Assembly: GCF_008124875.1 (NCBI RefSeq)
Contig: NZ_VNIA01000001.1
Span: forward strand, 760,721 to 824,720
Length of the DNA stretch: 64,000 nt
From: Tenacibaculum adriaticum
GTDB lineage: Bacteria; Bacteroidota; Bacteroidia; Flavobacteriales; Flavobacteriaceae
Direction of reading: 5' to 3'
Shown: piece after piece, positions 1 to 9,454 of the stretch
Layout: each line of letters begins with the position of its first letter
Numbering within the stretch: position 1 is the first letter of the stretch
Made by a program: the position numbers and the translations under genes
The notes under the pieces: model-generated
Database searches by the model: none
What the model was told of the DNA's origin: nothing
Seen by the model: the letters and a program-made list of their open reading frames with translations, nothing else

Positions 1-30
1 ACTGACTTAGATCCTACAGGAGCGAATTAA
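1..30 (+). CDS. C-terminal tail of an upstream gene, probably a second ExbD
   Basis: Frame 1 reads TDLDPTGAN and then a TAA stop at 28-30. The gene starts outside the window. Because the next gene, 21 bases on, is an ExbD and flavobacteria usually carry two exbD genes in tandem after exbB, this is probably the tail of the first ExbD. Only nine residues are visible, so the identity is inferred from context alone. Confidence 0.45.
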   Translation, partial: TDLDPTGAN

Positions 31-51
31 TAAATATAAAAACGATAAAGT

Positions 52-522
52 ATGTCTAAATTCAGAAAGAAGAAAAAAGAAACGCCAGCGTTATCGACTG
101 CGTCTTTACCAGATATTGTTTTTATGTTATTATTCTTCTTCATGGTAACGACTACCATGAGAGAAACTGATTTGCAAATAGATGCACCTCGTTTACCAAG
201 TGCATCTGAAGTTAAGAAGTTAGAACATAAAAGTTTAGTAAGTACTATTTACGTAGGTAAAGCTAAAGATCCTAAATACGGAACAGGTTATAACAAGATT
301 CAGTTAAATGATAAAATTGGGACACCAGATGATGTACCTGCTTTCATTATTAATGAAAGAGAAAAAGTATCTGAAGCTGAAATTCCTTTTATGACCACTT
401 CTATTAAAGCAGATAAAGAATCAAATGTTGGTACATTAACTGATATTCGTTTAAAATTAAGAGATGTAAATGCTCTTAAATTAAGTTTGTCTACTCAAAA
501 AGGAAGTACGATAAAGAAATAA
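52..522 (+). CDS. exbD: ExbD/TolR-family biopolymer transport protein
   Basis: This 156-residue protein has the ExbD layout: a short basic cytoplasmic tail (FRKKKKE), one transmembrane helix at about residues 19-36, and a periplasmic domain. Asp21 in SLPDIVFMLLFFF sits where the essential proton-carrying Asp of ExbD/TolR lies. With ExbB and TonB such proteins use the proton motive force to energise TonB-dependent outer membrane receptors. The gene follows what is probably another exbD and precedes a PorT-like gene, an order common in flavobacteria. A hairpin terminator follows at 548-574. Confidence 0.9.
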   Translation: MSKFRKKKKETPALSTASLPDIVFMLLFFFMVTTTMRETDLQIDAPRLPSASEVKKLEHKSLVSTIYVGKAKDPKYGTGYNKIQLNDKIGTPDDVPAFIINEREKVSEAEIPFMTTSIKADKESNVGTLTDIRLKLRDVNALKLSLSTQKGSTIKK

Positions 523-547
523 TTTTAAAATTATTTAATAATATAAA

Positions 548-574
548 GGGCAATCATTTGATTGCTCTTTTTTT
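548..574 (+). terminator. Rho-independent terminator after exbD
   Basis: GGGCAATCA pairs with TGATTGCTC (one G-T wobble) and a run of seven T follows. It separates exbD from the PorT-like gene. Confidence 0.85.
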
Positions 575-604
575 GTATAAAATGATTTATATTTATAGTT
601 AGTT

Positions 605-1267
605 ATGAAACATTGTATAGTCAGTCTTTTTTTTATTTTTATTTCTATGATTTCTTTTTCCCAGAAAGATTCATTGCAATTAGGAGACTCCTACTGGGAG
701 GATCAGTTATATTTGAATATTACTTATAATATATTAGATAAGCAACCAACAGGTTTTGGAAATGGAGGTTTTTCATATGGATTTTCCGCAGGGTATATTA
801 AAGATATTCCTTTCAACAGAAGAGGCAATTTTTCAACAGGAATTGGTATAGGCTACAATTACGATTCATTTAGTCATAACTTAACTCCTAATAATGTTGA
901 TTTTACTTCAAACCCTGATGCAATATCAAGTCAAATAGGATTACATAATTTAGAGTTTCCAATTCAAATTAGATGGAGAACGTCAGATGCTGTTACGTAT
1001 TCATTTTGGAGAATATATACAGGTGTAAAGTTAAGTTATAATCTATCTAATAACTTTACATACACTATCGATAATGAAAAGTTCAGTTTTACTAATATTG
1101 ATAAATATAATAATTTTCAAACAGGATTAGAACTGTCTGTAGGTTATGGTGCATTTAATTTATATGTGTATTACGGTTTAACACCTATGTATAAGGATGC
1201 TTATATTGATAATGAAAAAATAGACACAACTATTACTAAATTTGGATTGATTTTTTTTCTTTTATAA
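605..1267 (+). CDS. PorT-family outer membrane beta-barrel protein
   Basis: The 220-residue product has a signal peptide (hydrophobic residues 4-17, likely cleavage after SFS at about residue 19). The rest alternates aromatic and polar residues in short Gly-bounded strands (GFSYGFSAGYIKDIPF, FSTGIGIGYNYDSF) and ends in hydrophobic LIFFLL, as expected for a small beta-barrel. Its length and its position after exbD match the PorT/SprT proteins, which in Porphyromonas and Flavobacterium are needed for type IX secretion. The function is taken from family and context; many other small barrels share the same fold. It overlaps the convergent gene at 1262 by 6 bases. Confidence 0.7.
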   Translation: MKHCIVSLFFIFISMISFSQKDSLQLGDSYWEDQLYLNITYNILDKQPTGFGNGGFSYGFSAGYIKDIPFNRRGNFSTGIGIGYNYDSFSHNLTPNNVDFTSNPDAISSQIGLHNLEFPIQIRWRTSDAVTYSFWRIYTGVKLSYNLSNNFTYTIDNEKFSFTNIDKYNNFQTGLELSVGYGAFNLYVYYGLTPMYKDAYIDNEKIDTTITKFGLIFFLL

Positions 1268-1861
1268 CACCCAAAAGACTAAAAACTGACTAATAACCCC
1301 AATAAAAAACCCCATATAGACTTCTCTAGGAGTATGTGCTTTTAAATATAGTCTTGAGCTGGCTAATAAGCCTGATAAGATTATAAGGACTAAGATAACA
1401 GGAAGTATAGATATATTATGACTTTGTTGAAAAAGTAAAAAATATCCAACAGCATTTCCCATAGAAAGTAAATGTAGACTGGTTTTCTCTTTAAAAAGAA
1501 AAATAAAATAAACTAGTGTTAAACTTAATGAGGTTCCGTAAAATAAGTAGCTAAACTCTCTAGTTACTGATGTACTCATTAAGCTTTTTCCAACGAAAAA
1601 AAACAACCCTGTCATAAAAAGAATTGGAATTTTCCTTTCAGGAATAGTTTTTACTTGATACGTTTCTATTACTCCAATTGCGCGTAAAAAAATTAAAAGG
1701 AGAATAGGAATAATGTAGGTAGAAATAAATACCATACTTAGTACAGCTAATTGCTGTTCTCTTGTAATTTTTACTTCTGATAAAATAAAAAACAAAAGTA
1801 CACCCACAGTAGGCATAACAATGGGGTGTAATATTGCAGATATAAACTTATACCAACGCAT
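1262..1861 (-). CDS. PAP2-like integral membrane protein
   Basis: A 199-residue, strongly hydrophobic protein with about six transmembrane helices. Near the C-terminus, SSRLYLKAHTPREVYMGFFIG resembles the last motif of PAP2 phosphatases (SR, five residues, H, then a conserved V and G). The KX6RP and PSGH motifs of active lipid phosphatases are not clear: the region that should carry PSGH reads TSLHLLSMGNAVG. It may be an inactive or divergent PAP2 relative. Its ATG overlaps the rpoN stop by one base (TAATG), so translation is probably coupled to rpoN. Confidence 0.6.
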   Translation of the reverse strand: MRWYKFISAILHPIVMPTVGVLLFFILSEVKITREQQLAVLSMVFISTYIIPILLLIFLRAIGVIETYQVKTIPERKIPILFMTGLFFFVGKSLMSTSVTREFSYLFYGTSLSLTLVYFIFLFKEKTSLHLLSMGNAVGYFLLFQQSHNISILPVILVLIILSGLLASSRLYLKAHTPREVYMGFFIGVISQFLVFWVL

Positions 1862-3321
1862 TAAATTTCTTTACGAAGGCGTGCTACAGATATATCTAAT
1901 TGTTCACGGTATTTAGCTACCGTTCTTCTAGCAATAGGATACCCTTTTTCTTTTAAAAGTAGTGCTAGTTTTTCATCTGTTAAAGGTTTTCTTTTGTCCT
2001 CTTCAGAAATCACAGTTTCTAAAATCTTTTTTATTTCTCGGGTAGACACATCTTCTCCTTGATCGTTTTTCATCGATTCTGAGAAGAATTCCTTGATTAA
2101 TTTGGTTCCGTATGGTGTAGATACATATTTGCTATTTGCAACGCGAGAAACAGTTGAAACGTCCATATTAATTTCATCAGCAATGTCTTTTAAAATCATA
2201 GGTTTTAACTTACGTTCATCACCTGTTAAAAAGTAATCATATTGATGATGCATAATTGAATTCATGGTGATTAAAAGTGTTTGTTGACGTTGTTTTATCG
2301 CATCAATGAACCATTTAGCTGCATCTAGTTTTTGTTTGATGAACATCACAGCATCTTTTTGCGACTTACTTTTTTCTTTCGAATCACTATAACCTTTTAA
2401 CATGTTGTTGTACTCTCTAGAAACATGTAATTCAGGTGCATTTCTTGAGTTTAAAGTCAACTCTAATTCACCGTCAATAATTTTAATAGAAAAATCAGGA
2501 ACAATTTGTTCCGCAAATTTATTATTGCCAGCATAAGAACTACCTGGTTTTGGATTTAATTTTCCAATTTCGGTAATAACCTCTTTTAATTTCTCTTCAG
2601 AAATATTAAATTTTTCGAGAAGTTTATTATAATGTTTTTTTACAAAATGATCAAAAGCATTTTCTAGAATATTAATAGCTAAACTACGGCTTTCTTTTTC
2701 TGATTTAGATTTTAACTGAATAATTAAACATTCTCTTAAATCACGTGCGCCTACACCAATCGGATCTAATCTATGCACAACTTCTATCAGTATTCTTTCA
2801 ACTTCTTCTTCAGTGGTGAATATGTTTTGTGTAAAAGCCAAATCATCAACTAAATCGATAATTTCTCTTCTTATATATCCACTATCATCAATGCTTCCGA
2901 CTAAAAACTCAGCAATAGCACGTTCATCATCATTAATTCTGAAAGTATTTAATTGATTTAATAAAGATTGATGAAAGCTAGTTCCTGCAGCATAAGGAAC
3001 ATTTTTTTCTTCATCGTCAGACGAATAATTATTGGCTTGTGTTTTATAGCTCGGATATTCATCGTCGCTTAAATATTCATCAATATTTATATCATCTGTT
3101 TCAATTTTTTCTGTGCCAGCATCATCATCGTATTCGTTCGACAAGGTATCTTCAAAATTTTCAGCCTCTTCTTTCCCAGAATCTAGTGCCGGATTTTCCT
3201 CAATTTCTTGCTTTAATCTTTCTTCAAAAGCTTGTGTAGGCAATTGAATCAACTTCATCAATTGAATTTGTTGAGGCGATAACTTTTGAAGTAATTTATA
3301 TTGTAAACTTTGTTTTAGCAT
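1861..3321 (-). CDS. rpoN: RNA polymerase sigma-54 factor
   Basis: Sigma-54 directs RNA polymerase to -24/-12 promoters and needs an AAA+ activator to open DNA. The N-terminus has the Gln/Leu-rich region I (KLSPQQIQLMKLIQLP), then an acidic region II with many Asp/Glu around residues 50-105, the core-binding domain, an HTH (DIADEINMDVSTVSRVANSK) and the RpoN box ARRTVAKYRE near residue 465. The 486-residue length is normal. I chose the Met at 3321, which matches the usual MLKQ start; a Met two codons upstream (3327) is also possible. It is co-transcribed with the PAP2-like gene. Confidence 0.95.
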   Translation of the reverse strand: MLKQSLQYKLLQKLSPQQIQLMKLIQLPTQAFEERLKQEIEENPALDSGKEEAENFEDTLSNEYDDDAGTEKIETDDINIDEYLSDDEYPSYKTQANNYSSDDEEKNVPYAAGTSFHQSLLNQLNTFRINDDERAIAEFLVGSIDDSGYIRREIIDLVDDLAFTQNIFTTEEEVERILIEVVHRLDPIGVGARDLRECLIIQLKSKSEKESRSLAINILENAFDHFVKKHYNKLLEKFNISEEKLKEVITEIGKLNPKPGSSYAGNNKFAEQIVPDFSIKIIDGELELTLNSRNAPELHVSREYNNMLKGYSDSKEKSKSQKDAVMFIKQKLDAAKWFIDAIKQRQQTLLITMNSIMHHQYDYFLTGDERKLKPMILKDIADEINMDVSTVSRVANSKYVSTPYGTKLIKEFFSESMKNDQGEDVSTREIKKILETVISEEDKRKPLTDEKLALLLKEKGYPIARRTVAKYREQLDISVARLRKEI

Positions 3322-3402
3322 AACCAACTAACCATGTTAGATTAATTTTATTGTAACATCCTTAAAAGTAAAGGTAATTAAACAAAAATAAAGATAATCT
3401 TG

Positions 3403-3439
3403 TTAAAAAATAAATCGCCACTCATAAAGAATGGCGATT
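3403..3439 (-). terminator. Terminator after asnS
   Basis: AATCGCCA at 3413-3420 pairs with TGGCGATT at 3432-3439. On the minus strand a T-rich tract follows (3403-3412). It ends the asnS transcript before rpoN. Confidence 0.8.
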
Positions 3440-3459
3440 ATTAATTTTTTATTTAAATT

Positions 3460-4893
3460 TTAAAATTCAGCATTTTGCGGAGTTCTAGGGAAAGGTATTA
3501 CGTCACGGATGTTGCCCATACCTGTGGTGAATAATACCAAGCGCTCGAAACCTAATCCGAAACCTGAGTGAACAGCAGTACCGAATTTACGAGTATCTAA
3601 ATACCACCATAATTCTTCTTCTTCTATACCTAAAGCTTCCATTTTCTCTTTTAAAACATCTAAACGTTCTTCTCTTTGAGAACCACCAACCATTTCACCA
3701 ATTCCTGGGAATAAAACATCCATGGCACGAACCGTTTTACCGTCTTCATTTAAGCGCATATAAAATGCTTTGATACTCGCAGGATAATCAAATAAAATCA
3801 CAGGACATTTAAAGTGTTTTTCAACTAAAAAACGCTCGTGCTCTGATTGTAAATCTGCTCCCCATTCGTTGATAGGAAATTGAAATTTTTTCTTTTTGTT
3901 TGGCTTTGAATTACGTAAAATATCAATAGCTTCAGTATAAGACACTCTTTTAAAGTTATTATCAACCACAAAATGTAGCTTTTCAATCAAGCTCATTTCA
4001 CTGCGTTCAGCTTGTGGTTTTGTTTTTTCTTCTTGTGCTAACCTATTGTCTAAAAACTCCAAATCATCTTTACAATTATCTAAGACATATTGAAGGACAC
4101 CTTTTATGAAATCTTCCGATAAATCCATATTTGCATCCAAATCATTGAAAGCAACCTCAGGTTCTATCATCCAAAACTCTGCTAAGTGACGAGTTGTATT
4201 TGAGTTTTCAGCTCTAAATGTTGGACCAAAAGTATATACTTTTCCTAAAGCCATAGCATAGGTTTCTGCTTCTAACTGACCAGAAACCGTTAAATTGGTT
4301 TCCTTTCCGAAGAAATCTTGTGTGTAATCAACTTCTCCTTCTTCGTTTAATGGAGCTTTATTAGCTTCAAAGTTAGTTACCTTAAACATTTCTCCAGCAC
4401 CTTCAGCATCCGACCCTGTAATAATAGGTGTGTTTACATAATAAAAACCGTTTTGCTGAAAGTATTGGTGCACAGCAAAAGACAATGCAGAACGAACACG
4501 CATAACTGCACTAAATGTATTTGTACGAACACGCAAATGCGCATTTTCACGTAAAAACTCGAAACTGTGTTTTTTAGGTTGAATAGGATATTCTTCAGGA
4601 TTAGAATCTCCTAATATTTCTAAAGTAGTTACTTGTATTTCTGATGTTTGGCCTTTTCCTTGGCTTTCAACTAAAGTTCCTTTTATAGAGACAGCAGCAC
4701 TCGTTGTAATACGTTTTAATAAATCTTCATTAGTATTTTCGAAATCTACAACACATTGAATATTTTTGATTGTAGAACCATCGTTTAATGCAATAAATCG
4801 ATTACTACGAAATGTTCTCACCCAACCATTTACATGTACTTCATGCAAGAATTTATCTGACTCTAATAGTTCTTTTACGCTACTTCTTTTCAT
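3460..4893 (-). CDS. asnS: Asparaginyl-tRNA synthetase
   Basis: A class IIb aminoacyl-tRNA synthetase charging tRNA-Asn in the cytoplasm. The 477 residues hold an N-terminal OB-fold anticodon-binding domain (HVNGWVRTFRSNRFIALNDG) and a class II catalytic core with motif 2 (GPTFRAENSNTTRHLAEFWM) and motif 3 (GFGLGFERLVLF). The AEFWMIEPE stretch is typical of AsnRS. Length matches the family. A -7 element TATCTTTG (plus-strand 4912-4919) lies 18 bases upstream, and a terminator follows. Confidence 0.96.
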   Translation of the reverse strand: MKRSSVKELLESDKFLHEVHVNGWVRTFRSNRFIALNDGSTIKNIQCVVDFENTNEDLLKRITTSAAVSIKGTLVESQGKGQTSEIQVTTLEILGDSNPEEYPIQPKKHSFEFLRENAHLRVRTNTFSAVMRVRSALSFAVHQYFQQNGFYYVNTPIITGSDAEGAGEMFKVTNFEANKAPLNEEGEVDYTQDFFGKETNLTVSGQLEAETYAMALGKVYTFGPTFRAENSNTTRHLAEFWMIEPEVAFNDLDANMDLSEDFIKGVLQYVLDNCKDDLEFLDNRLAQEEKTKPQAERSEMSLIEKLHFVVDNNFKRVSYTEAIDILRNSKPNKKKKFQFPINEWGADLQSEHERFLVEKHFKCPVILFDYPASIKAFYMRLNEDGKTVRAMDVLFPGIGEMVGGSQREERLDVLKEKMEALGIEEEELWWYLDTRKFGTAVHSGFGLGFERLVLFTTGMGNIRDVIPFPRTPQNAEF

Positions 4894-4911
4894 CTTCTAA
4901 AAATTGAGTTG

Positions 4912-4942
4912 CAAAGATACTTTTTTAAGAAGAATTGAGCAA
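4912..4942 (-). promoter_or_regulatory. Likely asnS promoter
   Basis: On the minus strand TATCTTTG (4912-4919) fits the Bacteroidota -7 consensus TAnnTTTG, and a TTG lies about 20 bases upstream (4940-4942). The -33 element is weak. Confidence 0.5.
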
Positions 4943-5013
4943 TGAGAATTTGCTTAGTTATGGTATTGATAATGAATACTTTCTTATTTTAGCGAATATT
5001 TTAAACCCCTACA

Positions 5014-6069
5014 ATGTCAGTTATAACCTATAGAGAAGTTTTTGGTCAATTAAAGGCAGATTTAATAGGAAAGGATTCTTACAGAGGAATAACATTAACT
5101 TATGCTTGGTTAGCAAACCAATTTGGGCATATTGCACTTGGATTTATTCCTTCTTTTTTATTGAACCATTTTTTAATTGCTACTTCTATCTTTAAAAACC
5201 CTTTACTAACAAGTAGTATAGTAACTTTCTTTTGGTTTTTATTTGAGTTTTACAATTTTTTAGGACCATTATTACTAAAAAAAATATCGATTTCAGGAAC
5301 TATGTATATTCCCCAAAAAAGTACATATGTTTTTACCCCTAGCTGGAAAAATATAGCTTTAGATACTTTTACAGATCTTTGTTTTTTTGCTTTAGGGGCA
5401 TTTTCATTTGCTTATATTAAAACTCAAAGTGGTACTTCAATATTAATTTTAACAATTCTGTTAATTTATTTATCAGTAGCATCTAGATATTGGTTTTTAA
5501 CAAAAATGTATCAATTTTATGCTAATTATCCGTTTCAGTTTAGGTTAAGTCAGTGGGATTTTTGTATTGATGAAATTGATAAACCAAAGATTGAAAATTT
5601 TTTAAATAATAATGATGCAGGAAAACATTTATTAATTTTTGGTTCTCAGTTAAGTGGAAAAACAAGTTTAGGTGTTGGGTTGTTAAACGAATTATCAATT
5701 AAACACAAATCTTGTTTGTATACGAGTGCTATAAAGTTGTATACTTATTTTTTTGTTGAAGATAATTTATTAATAAACAAAAGAAAATTATGGACTTGGA
5801 AAGAATCTAAATATTTAATTATAGATGATGTTAATCCTGGAAACCCTATAAAAGAAGAATTAGTTTGTCCTGACAAATTTTTAAAGTTTTTAGATCCTAC
5901 AGAAATAGGAAAAGTAAATGAAGAAAATTGCGAAATACTCTCACAAAAAAATATTATCTGGATTTTAGGGAATTATAAAGAAGAAAATTTAGAAGAAAAT
6001 AACTGGGTTAAAATGCTTTTACAAATAGGAGTAAATAGAAAAAAAATAGATATAATTAATTTAACGTAA
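5014..6069 (+). CDS. Membrane protein with a C-terminal P-loop ATPase domain, function unknown
   Basis: I do not recognise this 351-residue protein as a named family. The first half is hydrophobic, with about four helices between residues 30 and 165 (GHIALGFIPSFLL, SIVTFFWFLFEFYNFLG, LCFFALGAFSFAY, SILILTILLIYLSVASRYWFL). The second half is a soluble nucleotide-binding domain: Walker A GSQLSGKT at residues 210-217 and a Walker B-like YLIIDD at 267-272. An N-terminal membrane anchor with a small AAA/STAND-like ATPase on the cytoplasmic side is the simplest model. It stands alone between divergent asnS and a convergent LuxR-type gene. Confidence 0.6.
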   Translation: MSVITYREVFGQLKADLIGKDSYRGITLTYAWLANQFGHIALGFIPSFLLNHFLIATSIFKNPLLTSSIVTFFWFLFEFYNFLGPLLLKKISISGTMYIPQKSTYVFTPSWKNIALDTFTDLCFFALGAFSFAYIKTQSGTSILILTILLIYLSVASRYWFLTKMYQFYANYPFQFRLSQWDFCIDEIDKPKIENFLNNNDAGKHLLIFGSQLSGKTSLGVGLLNELSIKHKSCLYTSAIKLYTYFFVEDNLLINKRKLWTWKESKYLIIDDVNPGNPIKEELVCPDKFLKFLDPTEIGKVNEENCEILSQKNIIWILGNYKEENLEENNWVKMLLQIGVNRKKIDIINLT

Positions 6070-6070
6070 G

Positions 6071-6802
6071 TTATAAAATGTGATTGGTGTAAGCAAAACT
6101 TATTAAATGAGGTAAACTTTTCACATTAAATCTTTTATAAAGGGGTATTATACGTTTTTCTATCGCGGATTGACTTACGTTTAGATTGTTAGCAATTTCT
6201 TTAAAAGCAAGTCCCTTGGCAGCCAAACTCAATGCTTCTTTTTCTTTTCTTGAAATTGCAAAATGCTTAAAAAGCTCTTTACTTAGAGTTTCTTCAAATT
6301 CAGATTTATCCGGGCCATAGGCTGCATATTGCATTACATTCCCAAATTTTAAAGATGGAACAATTTGTGAAACACCAATAATTTCTTCTATATTTCCATT
6401 ATTAGTCTTGTAAATTCCAACTCTAGAAAAAAGAGGTACAATATTTCCGTTTTTATGAATTTTTTCTACTTCTAAAGTAAAACTATACTTTTCCAAGTCT
6501 TTTTCTCTCGAGTTTACAAACTTTAAACCTTTCTCGTTTAATTCACTAGAAAAAGACATATGCCTTTCGGAAGTACTCGTAATAATTTTGAATAATGAAA
6601 TTTCATCATCATTATATCCTAAAACATCAAACCAGCCTTTTGCATACACCATTCTCTTTTCTTTAAAAGAATAAACATACACAGCTTCTCCTAAAAAGCT
6701 AGGAATGGTCTTATCATATAGTTTAAATATGTGACTATTTAAATCGGCAGGAATATCAGTAACTATTGATTTTGGATAATCTCCGTAACTTTTATTTTTC
6801 AT
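6071..6802 (-). CDS. PAS-like sensor / LuxR-type transcriptional regulator
   Basis: The 243-residue protein ends in a LuxR/GerE HTH domain (SRKEKEALSLAAKGLAFKE then IANNLNVSQSAIEKRI). The preceding 150 residues resemble a PAS fold (FSFKEKRMVYAKG-type start replaced here by YVYSFKEKRMVYAKGWFDVLG, and VEKIHKNGNIVPLFSRVGIYK), so it probably binds a small ligand or senses redox state and regulates transcription. There is no receiver domain and no adjacent kinase. I start at the Met at 6802 (MKNKSYGDY); an upstream Met at 6826 would add eight residues. The target genes are unknown. Confidence 0.75.
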   Translation of the reverse strand: MKNKSYGDYPKSIVTDIPADLNSHIFKLYDKTIPSFLGEAVYVYSFKEKRMVYAKGWFDVLGYNDDEISLFKIITSTSERHMSFSSELNEKGLKFVNSREKDLEKYSFTLEVEKIHKNGNIVPLFSRVGIYKTNNGNIEEIIGVSQIVPSLKFGNVMQYAAYGPDKSEFEETLSKELFKHFAISRKEKEALSLAAKGLAFKEIANNLNVSQSAIEKRIIPLYKRFNVKSLPHLISFAYTNHIL

Positions 6803-6996
6803 AATAATAAACCTGCGTAAAGACACAGTTGTGTAAACTTAAATTAGTACATAAATTTGCTTCGAAAATAAGAAATATGTAGCAAAACTTAAGTCTCCTA
6901 ACCATATTTTGAGAAAGAAAAAGTTATTAAGAACAATATCTACAAAAATTGTTCAATTACAAAACCAGTTGTGTTATGGGGATCGCAACTGGTTTT

Positions 6997-9360
6997 TTAT
7001 TTATCTTCTTTTGGAGGTAATATTTTAAAGTTGGTTTCTTTTAGTACTTTTTTATTAGCAATCTTTTTCTCAAAAGACAAAAGTAAAGAAGGAAGTAGCA
7101 GTAAGTTTGAAATCATTGCTAATAAAAGAGTGACTGAAACCAAACCACCTAGAGCGATAGTTCCTCCAAAACTAGAAATTGTAAATACTAAAAAACCAAA
7201 GAATAGAACAATAGATGTATAGAACATACTTACACCTGTTTCTCTTAAAGCTGAATAAACAGCAGGTTTTATTTTCCAATTATTGGCTAACAATTCTTGT
7301 CTGTATTTTGCTAAAAAGTGAATAGTATCATCAACAGAAATACCAAAAGCTATACTAAATACTAAGATAGTTGAAGGCTTTATTGGAATGCCAAAGAAGC
7401 CCATTAGCCCTGCTGTAATTAACAAAGGAAGCATATTTGGGATTAAAGAGATTAAGATCATTTGTGCAGATCTAAACATCCAAGCCATAAAAATTGAAAT
7501 TAAAATGATGGCTAAGGTTAAAGAAATTACTAAATTCTTAATTAAATAATTAGTTCCTTTTAAGAAAACTAAAGCCTTTCCTGTCATAGAAACATTAAAC
7601 TTATCATCAGGAAATTGCTTTTTAATAACAGCATTTAATCGGTCTTGAATAATATCCATTTTATCAGTACCAATGTCTTTCATAAATGTAGTTATTCTAG
7701 CATATCTTCCCGTAGAATCAACAAAGTTTTTTAACATTCCAGCATTGCTATTAGAATTTTTTGTGTAAGCGAAAATATAGCTTTGCTCTTGTGAAGTTGG
7801 TAATTGATAATATTTTGGATTTCCGTTATAGTAAGCCTGTTTGGAGTATTTTACTAGGTTGGTAACAGAAATCGGTTTTGATAATTCAGGAAAAGTTTCG
7901 ATGGTTTCATTTAATTTTTCCATCTTTTTTAAAGTAGAAAGCTTCATAACACCTTTTTCTTTCTTGGTGTCAATTAAAATTTCCAAAGGCATAATACCTC
8001 CGAACTCTTTTTCAAAGAACTTTATGTCTTTGTAAAATTGCATTCCTTTAGGCATATCTTCTATCAAACTCCCTGAAACACGGATTTGAAAAAGACCAAC
8101 CATACTTAACATTATTATAACAACGGTTGTTATGTATATCGTAATTCGTTGCTGTTTAACCATTCTTTCCATCCAAGCAACCACATTACTCATCCATTTT
8201 TTTTCAAGATGATTAAGGTGTTTTTTCTCTGGAAGAGGCATAAAACTATATAAAATCGGAATAATTAATAGTGCTAAAATGAATATACTAACAATATTTA
8301 TAGACGCTAAAATTCCAAATTCACGCAACAATTGACTTTTCACAAACACAAAAGTTGCAAAACCAGATGCTGTAGTGATGTTCGTCATCAATGTAGCGTT
8401 TCCAATTTTAGAAATAACTCGCTGTAAAGATTTTGCTTGATTACCGTGTTTTTTTACTTCTTGCTGATATTTATTGATTAAGAAAACAGCATTAGGAACA
8501 CCAATAACAATGATTAATGGAGGAATAAGTGCAGATAAAACAGTTATTTCATATTGAAATAATCCGATAAAACCAAATGCCCAAATAACTCCAACACCTA
8601 CGACTAATAAAGTGATAAAGGTTGCTCTAAACGAGCGAAAAAAGAAAAAGAAAATTACTGCTGTTATTAATAGTGCGCCTAAAACAAAAATTCCCATTTC
8701 ATCAATAATATTTTGAGAATTTACTGTACGAATGTATGGCATACCAGAAATACGAACATCTATATTATACTTTTTTTCAAAATCATTAATTTTAGGAATT
8801 AATATTTCTGCTATAAAGTCTCTACGAGCAGGAGTATTTACTAAATCTTTTTTTATGTAAATAGCAGTTTGAATTGTGCCATCTTCATTGTAAAGTAGGT
8901 TTTCGTAAAATGGAAGTTTTTCGAAAAGTTGTGTTTTTATTTTATCTACTTCCTCCTTTGTTTTCGGAGTTTCACTAAATAAGTCTTCTACAATAAATTT
9001 TCGTTGTTTTCGGTCAGCTTTTAATTGTTTAACATCTGATATAGAAACTGTGAAATCTACTTGCGCTACACTGTCGAAAGATTTTACTAATTCATTCCAA
9101 GCATTAAATTTTTCAGGACTAAATATAGTACTGTCTTTTACACCTAAAATGACTAAATTACCTTCTTCACCAAAAATGTCTAAGAATTTATCATATTCTA
9201 TATTAGCTTCATGGTCTTGAGGAAGAAGATTCGCTTCAGTATAAGAAAACCGGATATATTTTGTTTGGGTTACTAAAAAAGTGGTTATCAAAGCAATTAC
9301 AAATAAAACCAAGTATCGGTTTCTTAATATAAATCCAGCAATTCTAGTCCAAAATGTCAT
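6997..9360 (-). CDS. RND-superfamily (MMPL-type) exporter
   Basis: A 787-residue membrane protein with two repeats of one transmembrane helix, a large periplasmic domain and a bundle of five further helices, the layout of MMPL/SSD-type RND permeases. The first bundle is near residues 225-400 and the second near 610-770. The acidic GISVDDTIHFLAKYR stretch in the second bundle matches the proton-relay region. Such proteins usually export lipids, hopanoids or hydrophobic compounds. No membrane-fusion or outer membrane partner lies nearby, which also favours the MMPL type over tripartite drug pumps. The substrate is not predictable. Confidence 0.85.
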   Translation of the reverse strand: MTFWTRIAGFILRNRYLVLFVIALITTFLVTQTKYIRFSYTEANLLPQDHEANIEYDKFLDIFGEEGNLVILGVKDSTIFSPEKFNAWNELVKSFDSVAQVDFTVSISDVKQLKADRKQRKFIVEDLFSETPKTKEEVDKIKTQLFEKLPFYENLLYNEDGTIQTAIYIKKDLVNTPARRDFIAEILIPKINDFEKKYNIDVRISGMPYIRTVNSQNIIDEMGIFVLGALLITAVIFFFFFRSFRATFITLLVVGVGVIWAFGFIGLFQYEITVLSALIPPLIIVIGVPNAVFLINKYQQEVKKHGNQAKSLQRVISKIGNATLMTNITTASGFATFVFVKSQLLREFGILASINIVSIFILALLIIPILYSFMPLPEKKHLNHLEKKWMSNVVAWMERMVKQQRITIYITTVVIIMLSMVGLFQIRVSGSLIEDMPKGMQFYKDIKFFEKEFGGIMPLEILIDTKKEKGVMKLSTLKKMEKLNETIETFPELSKPISVTNLVKYSKQAYYNGNPKYYQLPTSQEQSYIFAYTKNSNSNAGMLKNFVDSTGRYARITTFMKDIGTDKMDIIQDRLNAVIKKQFPDDKFNVSMTGKALVFLKGTNYLIKNLVISLTLAIILISIFMAWMFRSAQMILISLIPNMLPLLITAGLMGFFGIPIKPSTILVFSIAFGISVDDTIHFLAKYRQELLANNWKIKPAVYSALRETGVSMFYTSIVLFFGFLVFTISSFGGTIALGGLVSVTLLLAMISNLLLLPSLLLSFEKKIANKKVLKETNFKILPPKEDK

Positions 9361-9403
9361 TCAAAAAAATTTATGCGAAGGTAATTTTAAAAAAATAGTT
9401 TTT

Positions 9404-9435
9404 AAGAAAAAAAAGAGTGTCTAAGAACACTCTTT
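9404..9435 (-). terminator. Terminator after frr
   Basis: AAAGAGTGT at 9412-9420 pairs perfectly with ACACTCTTT at 9427-9435, and the minus strand continues into a T run. It ends the pyrH-frr transcript. Confidence 0.85.
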
Positions 9436-9454
9436 GTCTTGTTTTAAAAGAAAA

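Noticed and set aside
1262..1861. Active lipid phosphatase (PAP2) call.
   Set aside because: Two of three catalytic motifs are not recognisable, so only a PAP2-like fold is claimed.
6971..7222. A plus-strand frame inside the RND exporter end.
   Set aside because: It is antisense to the C-terminus of the exporter and lacks a start context or homology.
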